Of a DNA stretch of 64,000 nucleotides, positions 1 through 7,614 are shown piece by piece. Where the stretch lies: contig OW818695.1 in assembly GCA_942493345.1 (NCBI GenBank), positions 434,001 through 498,000 on the forward strand. The letters run 5' to 3'. The DNA comes from GWE2-42-39 sp942493345 (GTDB lineage Bacteria; Bacteroidota; Bacteroidia; Bacteroidales; Prolixibacteraceae). Made by a program: the position numbers and the translations under genes. The notes under the pieces were generated by a model, which was not told the DNA's origin, made no database searches, and worked only from the letters and a program-made list of their open reading frames with translations. The first letter of the stretch is position 1; every line of letters starts with the position of its first letter.

Positions 1-2
1 AT

Positions 3-281
3 TGGTTCAAATCAAGACAAGAAGAATATAAAAAGGTGATTAGAAATGATTATTTGAACGCACTGACGATATTGCAGAACACTAGTAAGCTAGAAGAACT
101 AAAAAAGATATTAAAAGGAGATAAATTCGACCAAAAAAAGATTTACCCATTGGTAGCCTCATTAGCAATAAATCCTTCTATTGAATACAAGCCTTATTTA
201 AATAAAATAATTGAATTGAATATTTCAGATGAAATCTCAGAAATAGCAAGAAAGGGAATTAATAAAATAATAGATGAATAA
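3..281 (+). CDS. 3' part of an unidentified gene (start lies before the window)
   Basis: The frame is open from the first codon of the window to a TAA at 279-281, so only the C-terminal 92 residues are seen. They are Lys/Ile-rich and look alpha-helical, somewhat like HEAT-type repeats, with no motif I recognise. A GTG at 36 could be taken as a start, but the frame continues upstream without a stop. It precedes the cassette array on the same strand. It may be a chromosomal neighbour or an older cassette whose attC has decayed. Confidence 0.6.
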   Translation, partial: WFKSRQEEYKKVIRNDYLNALTILQNTSKLEELKKILKGDKFDQKKIYPLVASLAINPSIEYKPYLNKIIELNISDEISEIARKGINKIIDE

Positions 282-706
282 ATTTCCTATGAAGTTCATT
301 GTTTTTTCGTTATAAAAAAATGATGATAATCTGTTTGTAAGTTTATTATAAAAGGCGAAGACTAAGTTTCTATTAACCTAATTTAGCCACTTAGCTTAGA
401 CCATTGAGAGGTTAGTTTATCGTAGTTTGAAAGGTATTTTAAGTCTTTGCCAATTATCGTTTCTCTTTTCCTGAACGGTTTTGTGCGCATAGTAGTTACG
501 AGCAATTTGAAAGTTGCCTGAAATAATGATTTTAGAAACATAATCGAATCTTGGCAAAGTAGATTTTTTGAATCCTCGTTGAGAAGTTACTTCAAGAAAT
601 GCCACCACAAATTGTTACAGATGAGCTCAATATTGGTTCTGGTAAGCAACTTTTGGAACCAGTTTTACTTAAAGTTGGGAAGTCGATTGATGTCCAGGAA
701 ACCGCC
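282..706. other. Gene-free stretch with a degenerate first cassette
   Basis: No convincing gene. From G411 (GTTAGTTTATCG) the sequence resembles the start of the gene-less cassette at 46210 (GTTATAGGGCAGTTTATCG), and both end with similar sequence (GAAACCGCCC) before their attC. This stretch is therefore probably the first cassette, with a few bases lost at its left boundary. The minus-strand frame at 417-608 has no recognisable content. No attI or integrase gene is visible to the left. Confidence 0.5.
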
Positions 707-836
707 CTACAACTTCAGCTACCCGTCAAGTGCGGCAGCGGTGGTTTTCGGTGGGCATCTTTCCGCCCGGGCAGCTTTTCGGCTTGACAGGAAATCGCCC
801 GCAATCCGCCCCTGCGTGTAGCTTCCTACGTTATAA
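707..836 (+). repeat. attC-like site 1 (family A)
   Basis: Left box CTACAAC, right box GTTATAA. The inner stem AGCTAC/GTAGCT has unequal unpaired spacers (3 and 6 nt). The arm carries GTCAAG pairing with CTTGAC. Family A is the commonest type here (24 of 37). The left box belongs to the degenerate first cassette and the right box opens the next one. Confidence 0.8.
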
Positions 837-857
837 ACTATTTAAAAAAGAAGAAAC

Positions 858-1097
858 ATGAAGACAACCTTAGATTTAATTCAATTAGCTGGACTGGGCA
901 CCAATTTAGTGATAGACGCAGGGACAAAAACTACGCTAGATTTGATTCAGATTGCAGGAGTATTAAAAGGTAAAGGAGCGCACTTGACATTGACAAATGC
1001 CTCAAGAAAAACAACTCTTGACCTTATTCAGATTTCTGGAGCTTGTTCTGGAAATTTGACCCTTGACTTCAACGATTATAAACCAAAAGACAAATAA
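858..1097 (+). CDS. Small protein with three KTTLDLIQ repeats
   Basis: 79 residues. The motif KTTLDLIQ[LI][AS]G occurs three times (residues 2-12, 24-34, 51-61), with more variable linkers between. No signal peptide or membrane segment. ATG at 858 follows an A/G-rich stretch and is the first start after the attC. The stop is 2 bp before the next gene, so the two are surely co-transcribed. I do not recognise the family. The regular repeats suggest a small beta-solenoid or binding scaffold, and pairing with a nuclease-fold protein suggests a regulator or antitoxin role, which is inference only. Confidence 0.75.
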   Translation: MKTTLDLIQLAGLGTNLVIDAGTKTTLDLIQIAGVLKGKGAHLTLTNASRKTTLDLIQISGACSGNLTLDFNDYKPKDK

Positions 1098-1099
1098 TT

Positions 1100-1408
1100 A
1101 TGGCAATTACAGTAGGAAACTATTCTTTTGAAGGACCCTATACTTCGACCGATAGACTCGAAGAAAAATCGGGAGTTTACGCTATTCATTGTAATGTTGG
1201 TGACAAATATTATTTAATTGACATTGGTGAAAGTTCAGGCGTAAAGACTCGCATTGAGAATCATGACAGAAAAGATTGCTGGACAAAAAATTGTAATGGA
1301 ACTCTTACTGTCTCTGTTTATTATACGCCAAATTTACAACAGCCAGGGCGAAAACTTGTAGAACAAGAATTAAGGAATTTGTATAATCCTGTTTGCGGAG
1401 AAAGATAA
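1100..1408 (+). CDS. GIY-YIG-like nuclease domain protein
   Basis: 102 residues covering little more than one GIY-YIG fold. GVYAI (about residues 25-29) replaces GIY, YLIDIGES (about 38-45) replaces YIG, and an Arg follows in KTRIENH. The C-terminal EQELRNLYNPVCGE fits the conserved Glu and NP/Asn end of the family. The second motif is unusual (DIG, not YIG), so nuclease activity is uncertain. It is the second gene of a two-gene cassette, 2 bp after the KTTLDLIQ-repeat gene. A toxin or defence nuclease role is possible but not shown. Confidence 0.65.
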   Translation: MAITVGNYSFEGPYTSTDRLEEKSGVYAIHCNVGDKYYLIDIGESSGVKTRIENHDRKDCWTKNCNGTLTVSVYYTPNLQQPGRKLVEQELRNLYNPVCGER

Positions 1409-1415
1409 AAACAGT

Positions 1416-1545
1416 TTATAACTTCAGCTACCCGTCAAGTGCGGCAGCAGTGGTTTTCGGTGTGCATCTTTCCGCTCAGGCTTCTTTTCGGCTTGACAGG
1501 AAATCGCCCGCAGTCCGCCCCTGCGTGTAGCTTCCTACGTTACCG
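1416..1545 (+). repeat. attC-like site 2 (family A)
   Basis: Left box TTATAAC closes the preceding cassette (start TTATAAACT, end AGTTTATAA). Right box GTTACCG opens the next. Confidence 0.85.
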
Positions 1546-1568
1546 GTAATTTTAAGTACGCAATCAAC

Positions 1569-2198
1569 ATGGAAAATATTAAAATACCAGACATTGTATT
1601 GACTTATCCAACTGAATTTTTGGAGGAATTAATTGAGAGGGAAGTCTCATATCTTCACACAGATAAGTTAGATTTAAAAGTAGCCAAAGAAGATCATGGA
1701 AATTTCATGGCATTTGAGTGGATAATTCCAACTGCATTTGGAGTTTATATTTTAAAGCCATATTTCGATGCATTCTTGTCAGAAGCAGGGAAAGACCATT
1801 ACAATATTTTAAAAAATGGATTAAAAAGAATAGTTGAAAAGGGCAAATTTATTCGAGCTAGAATGATAGCTGCTACGGTATCATCAGAAAAATTATCGAA
1901 GAATTATAATCAGTCTTTAGTGATTTCATTAGTAATTCAAACAAAAAATGGCAGACAAATAAAACTACTGTTTGACAATGATTTAGATAAATCAGATTGG
2001 GATAGTGCAATTGACCAACTTTTGGACTTTGTAATTGAAAATCATGAATCATTTCCGAATGACAAGTTGACTAAATCATTAATTGAAAAAAGTGACAAAG
2101 AATATCAAATGATATATGCGATTATTGATCCAAACTCAAAACAAATTAAATTTCATGACGATGGCGATTTAATTAAAATCTACAAAAACAAATTCTAA
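1569..2198 (+). CDS. Hypothetical protein, first gene of a four-gene cassette
   Basis: 209 residues. A short hydrophobic stretch (about residues 50-65, FEWIIPTAFGVYILKPYF) could be a membrane hairpin or amphipathic segment. The remainder is a mixed alpha/beta domain. No family recognised. ATG at 1569 is 24 bp after the attC. It leads a tight row of genes (14, 53 and -4 bp spacing) ending in a RelA/SpoT-like protein. Confidence 0.75.
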   Translation: MENIKIPDIVLTYPTEFLEELIEREVSYLHTDKLDLKVAKEDHGNFMAFEWIIPTAFGVYILKPYFDAFLSEAGKDHYNILKNGLKRIVEKGKFIRARMIAATVSSEKLSKNYNQSLVISLVIQTKNGRQIKLLFDNDLDKSDWDSAIDQLLDFVIENHESFPNDKLTKSLIEKSDKEYQMIYAIIDPNSKQIKFHDDGDLIKIYKNKF

Positions 2199-2212
2199 CA
2201 AAAATAAAAACT

Positions 2213-2563
2213 ATGAAACTTCAAGAAATTAGAGAACAGATAATTCAAGATTTAGAGAATAACATTTGTAACTGGGAGGATGTCATTAGCAATACAAGCC
2301 CAGGAAATTATGGTGTTGAGGATTGGGAAATATCGGTACCTGAAAAAGATTTTTTTGTTGATATTCCTAGTAAAACCTTTAAATTCAAAAACGTTGATTT
2401 TTCAGCTAAATTACTTTTGGGTGGATCCTCCGAAGAATCAGGTTTTGTTCATGACTATAACAAACCGGCATTTGGTCACGGAACCTTTGATTTCGCTGAT
2501 AATAACAGTAAAGTAACAATTAAAGATATTAGTATTGAGATTGATTCTGATATTTTCGGATAA
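2213..2563 (+). CDS. Hypothetical protein, second gene of the four-gene cassette
   Basis: 116 residues, acidic, mostly predicted beta with alternating hydrophobic positions (for example KVTIKDISIEIDSDIF at the end). No signal peptide or known motif. It starts 14 bp after the previous gene. Function unknown. Confidence 0.7.
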   Translation: MKLQEIREQIIQDLENNICNWEDVISNTSPGNYGVEDWEISVPEKDFFVDIPSKTFKFKNVDFSAKLLLGGSSEESGFVHDYNKPAFGHGTFDFADNNSKVTIKDISIEIDSDIFG

Positions 2564-2616
2564 AAGTCAATCACCCACAGATAGTTGGTGATAATTTCAA
2601 CTAACAAAATAAAAAA

Positions 2617-2991
2617 ATGGCTGTATATACATTAGAACTTTTAATTCAAGGTGACCCTGACATCGTTGATTACTACAATAATGCAAGAAACTTATGGCAG
2701 GAAATTAGAGAAAGTGCTAATTTCAATGACGTTGCGAGTTTGGCACAAGATTTAGCCAATAAACAGTTTCAATTTGAAAGGGAATGTGGTGGTCGTTGGC
2801 TTGGTCAGGAAATTATGGCTATAGTCGGAATTGGACAGTTCTATAATTCCAATGTAGGTTTTGACGCAACAATAGAAGATGCAATAAAAGTTAAAAATGC
2901 TTTTGCTCAAAGCTATTGTAGCCTAGAAGTAAAGTGGCACGCTGAAAAAACAGTTGAGATTTATGGTTTATCTGAAAATGACGACTTATGA
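2617..2991 (+). CDS. Hypothetical protein overlapping the RelA/SpoT-like gene
   Basis: 124 residues, soluble, with helical N and C halves around a Gly-rich centre (ECGGRWLGQEIMAIVGIGQF). Family not recognised. Its stop overlaps the next start by 4 bp (ATGA), implying translational coupling. A small protein coupled to an alarmone-synthetase-like gene is a plausible antidote or regulator, but that is inference from layout. Confidence 0.7.
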   Translation: MAVYTLELLIQGDPDIVDYYNNARNLWQEIRESANFNDVASLAQDLANKQFQFERECGGRWLGQEIMAIVGIGQFYNSNVGFDATIEDAIKVKNAFAQSYCSLEVKWHAEKTVEIYGLSENDDL

Positions 2992-3764
2992 AATTTCCAA
3001 GTAAATATGACAAAGCAAATTATATTGCTTGGCACGAGACAAAATTTAAAAATGATAAAGGTCTTGAGAATAAACTTGAACAATTTAGAAATGACTTAAA
3101 AGAGAAAACAACTGATGAATTAATGTTCTTATCAAACATTATACAATCGGTTAGTTCAATGGCCTCAAATGAGTATAAAATTCAGCACGGTTCATCGCTA
3201 GAAACTGATTTTCCATTACTTAAGATACTAACAGCAAAAAAAACGACTGTTGAATATGATTTGTTATTTAAATCAGTTGACTCGATACTCAATAAACTTT
3301 GGCGTAAGAACAAACAAGGAGAAGAAGTTCAAATTTCTAATATCCAAGAACATATTACGGATCTTGTTCGAACTGAAATTATTACACCGACAATGGAAAC
3401 GTGTAAATTTTTAGCTGCTAGGCTAGAGAGACATAACATATACTTTCCTGACAAAAAACAAGAATCGGAATTTAAAGAGAAAATTAGAAGTATCGCGTTT
3501 GAACCTGAGATGAAAATGGCTGCTGGCTATTTCGCATATCATGGCCAAGTAGAATTTTGTCTGGGATTGACTGTAGAAATTCAAATATATTCGAGTCTAA
3601 TGAAATCTTGGAGAAAGCTATCTCATAAATTATATGAAAAGGCTAGACTTAGAACTAAAGATAAACAACTAGACTATGGCACAACGGAAACAAGACTAAT
3701 TTCACTTGGACATTTGTTACATCTAGCAGAGTGTGAATTGACAAGGCTGGACAATGAATTATAA
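2988..3764 (+). CDS. RelA/SpoT-like nucleotidyl(pyrophosphoryl)transferase-fold protein
   Basis: 258 residues. The segment ISNIQEHITDLVRTEIIT (about 125-142) resembles the 'DLIGIRI' strand of RelA/SpoT synthetase domains. GYFAYHGQV (about 182-190) matches the GYxSxH region. VEIQIYSSLMKSWRKLSHKL (about 200-219) matches the family's VEIQIRTxxxxAWAxxxHKL signature; the Arg of QIRT is Tyr here. There is no HD hydrolase and no TGS/ACT region, so it would be a stand-alone small alarmone synthetase or toxSAS-type protein. Whether it makes (p)ppGpp, (p)ppApp or modifies tRNA cannot be read from sequence. Coupled to the preceding gene. Confidence 0.65.
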   Translation: MKFPSKYDKANYIAWHETKFKNDKGLENKLEQFRNDLKEKTTDELMFLSNIIQSVSSMASNEYKIQHGSSLETDFPLLKILTAKKTTVEYDLLFKSVDSILNKLWRKNKQGEEVQISNIQEHITDLVRTEIITPTMETCKFLAARLERHNIYFPDKKQESEFKEKIRSIAFEPEMKMAAGYFAYHGQVEFCLGLTVEIQIYSSLMKSWRKLSHKLYEKARLRTKDKQLDYGTTETRLISLGHLLHLAECELTRLDNEL

Positions 3765-3773
3765 AAAAACTAC

Positions 3774-3903
3774 CGGTAACTTCAGCTACCCGTCAAGTGC
3801 GGCAGCGGTGGTTTTCGGTGGGCATCTTTCCGCTCAGGCTGTTTCTCGGCTTGACAGGAAATCGCCCGCAATCCGCCCCTGCGTGTAGCTTCCTACGTTA
3901 TGC
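3774..3903 (+). repeat. attC-like site 3 (family A)
   Basis: Left box CGGTAAC closes the four-gene cassette (TTACCGGTA/TACCGGTAA). Right box GTTATGC opens the CBASS cassette. Confidence 0.85.
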
Positions 3904-3927
3904 AACATTTTAAACAGCAACATTGAT

Positions 3928-4830
3928 ATGGCAAAGTATTCAGAAGACACATTGACAAATTGGACAAAACCTCCAAGTGATAGCGAACAAACAAAACTTG
4001 AGAATTCTGCAAGAATGGTCAGGGATGCTATCAACTCAGATGAAAAGCTAAATAAAAAGTCAACTGAAACATTTGGTCAAGGTTCTTATGCTAATGACAC
4101 AAATGTCAGACTTAATAGCGATATTGATATAACCGTTAGATATACAGATGGGTTCTACTTTGATTTGCCAACAGATACAACCGAAAGCGACATAGGTATT
4201 GACAAAATACCTCCAGCTGAATATACATTTTATGAATTTAAAAATGATGTTGAAAACGCCTTAGTCAATAAATTCGGAAGAAGTGAAGTTAAGAGAAATG
4301 ACAAATGCATAACAATAAAGGAAAACACTTATCGAATTAAAACAGATGTTGTTCCTACTTGGAATTATAGACAATACAATAAAGACGGTTCCTATCAATT
4401 AGGTGCAAAATTCTTCACTGACAAATTAACATATGGAATTGTTAACTTTCCAAAGCAGCATATTCAAAATGCCAAAGACAAAAACTCAGATACTTTTAGA
4501 CGATTTAAAAGACTTACAAGGCTTCACCGAAAACTTAGATATAAAATGATCGATGACGGAGAGGTTGTAAGTGAAAATATAACTTCATTTCTTTTGGAGT
4601 GTTTAATTTGGAATGTTCCTAATCGAATTATGAATAACTATGATAATTGGACAGATCGTTTAAAACAATCAATCATATACTTATACGAGCAAACTAAAGA
4701 AGAGCAAACCTGCTCCGAATGGGGTGAAGTTTCTGAATTACTCTACTTATTTCGTGGTCATAGAAAATGGTCAAGAACAGATGTAAATCAATATATGGTT
4801 CAAATTTGGAATTATTTAGAATTCAATTAA
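3928..4830 (+). CDS. CD-NTase (CBASS cyclic oligonucleotide synthase)
   Basis: 300 residues. The nucleotidyltransferase signature GQGSYANDT (about 50-58), followed by SDIDITVRY (about 64-72) with the DxD pair, and a later catalytic-strand Asp in YRIKTDVVP (about 136-144) are typical of cGAS/DncV-like enzymes. These enzymes make a cyclic nucleotide second messenger when phage infection is sensed. The helical C-terminal half (RRFKRLTRLHRKLRYKM and beyond) fits the CD-NTase core. ATG at 3928. It lies 1 bp before a Cap15-like membrane effector, so the cassette holds a minimal two-gene CBASS operon. The cyclic product cannot be told from sequence. Confidence 0.85.
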   Translation: MAKYSEDTLTNWTKPPSDSEQTKLENSARMVRDAINSDEKLNKKSTETFGQGSYANDTNVRLNSDIDITVRYTDGFYFDLPTDTTESDIGIDKIPPAEYTFYEFKNDVENALVNKFGRSEVKRNDKCITIKENTYRIKTDVVPTWNYRQYNKDGSYQLGAKFFTDKLTYGIVNFPKQHIQNAKDKNSDTFRRFKRLTRLHRKLRYKMIDDGEVVSENITSFLLECLIWNVPNRIMNNYDNWTDRLKQSIIYLYEQTKEEQTCSEWGEVSELLYLFRGHRKWSRTDVNQYMVQIWNYLEFN

Positions 4831-4831
4831 G

Positions 4832-5422
4832 ATGGTAAGACACAACATAAGAATTTTCGCATTCGTTATTTTAGGTTTAGCATTTGTCGTCTATGCAATA
4901 ATATTTTCATTAACTCAAAACTTTGAAAGTATTGATTTTCAAAAGGCACTTACTCATATATCAACAACAATTTCTATCAACATAATCATATGGATGATTT
5001 TTATTGGTTGGGCTTGGAAATGGAAAATATTCTATCCATGGTTAGTCCCTTTTCCAGATTTATCAGGTGAGTGGGAAGGGTACATTAAATCAAATTGGAA
5101 AGGAAAAGAACTTGAACCTATCCCAACTGAAGTGAGTATTTCTCAGAACTTTTTCAACATTCAAGTAAAAATTAAGACAAAAGAAAGTAGGAGTTATAGT
5201 ATAGGAGCCTCATTTGACATCGACAACGAACGTGGATTTCAACAACTATTTTATTCATACCTTAATACACCAAAAGCTAGTGTTAGAGAGAGAAGTGAAA
5301 TTCACTATGGTTCGACAATTTTAAATTTTGAAGGTTTTAAAGTAACAAAAATGGATGGCGAATATTGGACTGACAGAGAAACAACCGGAGAAGTAACATT
5401 GACAAAGAAAAACGTCGCATAA
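4832..5422 (+). CDS. cap15: Cap15-like two-TM beta-barrel CBASS effector
   Basis: 196 residues. Two membrane segments (about 8-27 and 50-68) are followed by a soluble beta-rich domain beginning FPDLSGEWEGYI (about 77-88), which is the entry motif of Cap15 effectors. In the family, the barrel domain binds the cyclic nucleotide and the protein then oligomerises and disrupts the inner membrane, killing the infected cell. It starts 1 bp after the CD-NTase stop. Its TAA lies in the left box of attC 4. Gene name given from domain layout and context; identity is inferred. Confidence 0.75.
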   Translation: MVRHNIRIFAFVILGLAFVVYAIIFSLTQNFESIDFQKALTHISTTISINIIIWMIFIGWAWKWKIFYPWLVPFPDLSGEWEGYIKSNWKGKELEPIPTEVSISQNFFNIQVKIKTKESRSYSIGASFDIDNERGFQQLFYSYLNTPKASVRERSEIHYGSTILNFEGFKVTKMDGEYWTDRETTGEVTLTKKNVA

Positions 5423-5546
5423 CTTCAGCTACCCGTCAAGTGCGGCAGCGGTGGTTTTCGGTGGGTATCTTTCCGCTCAAGCTGCTTTTCGGCTTGACAG
5501 GAAATCGCCCGCAGTCCGCACCTGCGTGTAGCTTCCTACGTTATGT
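5417..5546 (+). repeat. attC-like site 4 (family A)
   Basis: Left box GCATAAC closes the CBASS cassette (TTATGC/GCATAA) and overlaps the effector's stop codon. Right box GTTATGT opens the next. Confidence 0.85.
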
Positions 5547-5553
5547 GCAAATT

Positions 5554-6114
5554 ATGATGCGAGATTCATACATATTGACGTTATTCTTTTTGACAGCTTT
5601 TTTCTCAAGTTGCCAAACATCTAGTGACAAGACAAATTCACTAAATGGACTTGTGTTTAGGGACAGACATGAAATTAAGCAATTAAGCAACTATATTGAC
5701 CAAGGTGCTTCAGTCATTGACATTGGTAGAAAGTCTATAAATGCTGACTATAAATACGGATTCACTCATGTTTTTGACACCTTAACTCATAGAAATGTAT
5801 TAATATTTGAGAAATTTATAATAGACAGTATTGACCCAGGAAAGCCTATGTTTATGATTTTGGACACAATTAATGTTGATTTTAAAACAGATAAAGATTG
5901 GCTCACGTACTGTAACTGTTTCATTGACACTACTCGCCACCCAGAAATCATTGCGTACGTTCGGACAGACAGTGCGACAGAATATTTTGACAATATTATC
6001 ATGGCTTGGTACGCTGACACATTAACTAATAGGATTATACAAATGGACAATCTAAAAAATATTAAATGTAGAAATGAAGATTATGGTGTGGCTTGCGATG
6101 ACAATGACAAGTAA
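5554..6114 (+). CDS. Predicted lipoprotein of unknown function
   Basis: 186 residues from ATG 5554 (or 5557). The longer frame from 5440 is only read-through of the attC. The N-terminus has a lipoprotein signal ending LTAFFSSC, so the mature protein starts at Cys about 17 and is likely anchored to the periplasmic side of a membrane. The rest has no recognised domain; it contains a Cys pair (YCNC) and many Asp-Thr runs. Sole gene of its cassette. Confidence 0.75.
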   Translation: MMRDSYILTLFFLTAFFSSCQTSSDKTNSLNGLVFRDRHEIKQLSNYIDQGASVIDIGRKSINADYKYGFTHVFDTLTHRNVLIFEKFIIDSIDPGKPMFMILDTINVDFKTDKDWLTYCNCFIDTTRHPEIIAYVRTDSATEYFDNIIMAWYADTLTNRIIQMDNLKNIKCRNEDYGVACDDNDK

Positions 6115-6120
6115 ATCTGC

Positions 6121-6250
6121 ACATAACTTCAGCTACCCGTCAAGTCCGGCAGCAGTGGTTTTCGGGGTGTATCTTTCCGCTCGGGCTGCTTTTCGGCTTG
6201 ACAGGAAATCGCCCGCAATCCGCCCCTGCGTGTAGCTTCCTACGTTGTGG
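6121..6250 (+). repeat. attC-like site 5 (family A)
   Basis: Left box ACATAAC closes the lipoprotein cassette (TTATGTGCA/TGCACATAA, 9 bp). Right box GTTGTGG opens a gene-less cassette. Confidence 0.85.
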
Positions 6251-6709
6251 GCCAGTTTAACCGGTCCTTGAAACGATTTCGTTTTTAGACAAAGTATTTA
6301 AATTGACGGTTTTGGTTCCTTGACAAAGTTTCGTAGTTCGACAGGACTTTGCCGTTCGACAGGATTTTAAAAATTTGGTTTCGGGCGGTTTGACAGAGTT
6401 TCGGGGTTCGACAGTTTCGAGCCATTTGACAGGTTTTTAAAAATTGGTTTTTATGGTTTCGGGTTTGACAAATTCCCGTTTCATTGACAGACAAACGGAT
6501 TTTAAACGTTCATTTTCAGCTTGACACGGTTTGCATTTTGAAACGCATTCTCGGACACCGTTTTAAAAATTCGTGGACAAATCAGCGAAAAATTTGTCGG
6601 ACAAAATGTTGCTTTTTGACATCTAATTCATTGACAGACAGCGAATTTATTTGACAGAGATAAAATTAAAGACAAAAATATAAAGGTTTCAAGTGACCGA
6701 AAACCGAGC
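6251..6709. other. Gene-less cassette of TTTGACA-type repeats
   Basis: No coding frame on either strand has recognisable content. About 14 copies of TTGACA/TCGACA/TTTGACAG-type words occur in some 430 bp, mixed with runs such as TTTTTAAAAATTGG and TTTCGG. The unit starts TTGTGGGCC and ends with GCCCACAA, so it is a complete cassette without a gene. Minus-strand frames (6285-6494) arise because the repeat lacks stops on that strand. Confidence 0.6.
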
Positions 6710-6840
6710 CCACAACTTCAGCTACCCGCAAGCCGGGTTTCGGTGCTTCGTTGACAGGAAATTTGAATTTTAAAAGGCAGCTCTTCGTAGAAAGTTCATC
6801 GGGTAAAATCCCGTCCTGCGTGTAGCTTCCTACGTTAGCG
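6710..6840 (+). repeat. attC-like site 6 (family C)
   Basis: Left box CCACAAC, right box GTTAGCG. Family C keeps the outer arms of family A (TCAGCTACCCG... CCTGCGTGTAGCTTCC) but has a different central arm, rich in AGGCAGCTCTTCG and GTTCATCGG (7 of 37 sites). Confidence 0.8.
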
Positions 6841-7175
6841 GTCAGGTTAATCGCTCCTTGAAACAGTTGTGGGTTTGACAGATTTTTAAGGTTGACCATT
6901 CAGCAGGTTAAGACGATTTCGTTGTTTGACAGGTATTTTGAGTTTGGGCAACTTGAGAAATTTTCGGGGTTCGACAGAGCCGAGTTTTGTTCGACGGATT
7001 TTTAAAATTGGTTTTTAGGTCGATGCGGTTTGACAGGTTTTCGCTTTTTGAGAGACAATTCCGGCTAAAACGTACATATTCAGATTGACACAGAATACAA
7101 CCAGAGACAAGTTCTCGGACACCGTTTTTAAATTTCGTTGACTCGTCAACATAAATCAATGGAAAAGAAAATAAA
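6841..7175. other. TTTGACA-repeat leader inside cassette 6
   Basis: 335 bp between the attC and the small gene. Same repeat type as in the gene-less cassettes (TTTGACAGATTTTTAAGG, TTCGACAGAGCC, TTTTTAAAATTGG). No gene seen; the minus-strand frame here is repeat read-through. Confidence 0.5.
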
Positions 7176-7367
7176 ATGAGAAAAATATATACAATAAAAA
7201 GTACCCTAATTGACATGACTATAATGACAATTCTATTTGCTATTATAGTACTTGTAATGACTCCATTTAATGAAATAACGTTAAGAAATTTCATTGGGTT
7301 AATTGGAGTTTTCGGATATCTTGTTGTAAGGCTAATTATAGATACATTTTACAAAAAAAAGAGATAG
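7176..7367 (+). CDS. Small two-helix membrane protein
   Basis: 63 residues with two hydrophobic segments (about 14-31 and 38-55) and a basic tail (YKKKR). No family recognised. ATG at 7176 is preceded by AAAAGAAAATAAA. It is the only gene of a cassette that otherwise holds repeat DNA. Small size and topology are compatible with a holin-like or regulatory peptide, but nothing proves it. Confidence 0.55.
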   Translation: MRKIYTIKSTLIDMTIMTILFAIIVLVMTPFNEITLRNFIGLIGVFGYLVVRLIIDTFYKKKR

Positions 7368-7382
7368 AAAAGAAACCCGAAC

Positions 7383-7511
7383 CGCTAACTTCAGCTACCC
7401 GCAAGTTCGGCAGCAGTGGTTTTCGGTGGGCATCTTTCCGCCCAAACAGTTTCTCGGCTTGGCAGGAAATCGCCCGCAGTCCGCACCTGCGTGTAGCTTC
7501 CTACGTTATAG
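7383..7511 (+). repeat. attC-like site 7 (family A)
   Basis: Left box CGCTAAC closes the small membrane-protein cassette (TTAGCGGT/ACCGCTAA). Right box GTTATAG opens the AbiF cassette. Confidence 0.85.
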
Positions 7512-7614
7512 GCCATATTTCTGTCGCCACTTGAAACACAATTGGGGTTTGATTTTTTTTTTGCAGTTCATTATGAATAATTATATTTGAGTACATTATA
7601 TGTGAATAATAAAA

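Noticed and set aside
5440..5553. N-terminal extensions that run into attC sites (also 27157-27276, 46641-46661, 47568-47591)
   Set aside because: Signal peptides or domain starts begin at the internal ATG; the extensions only translate site sequence.
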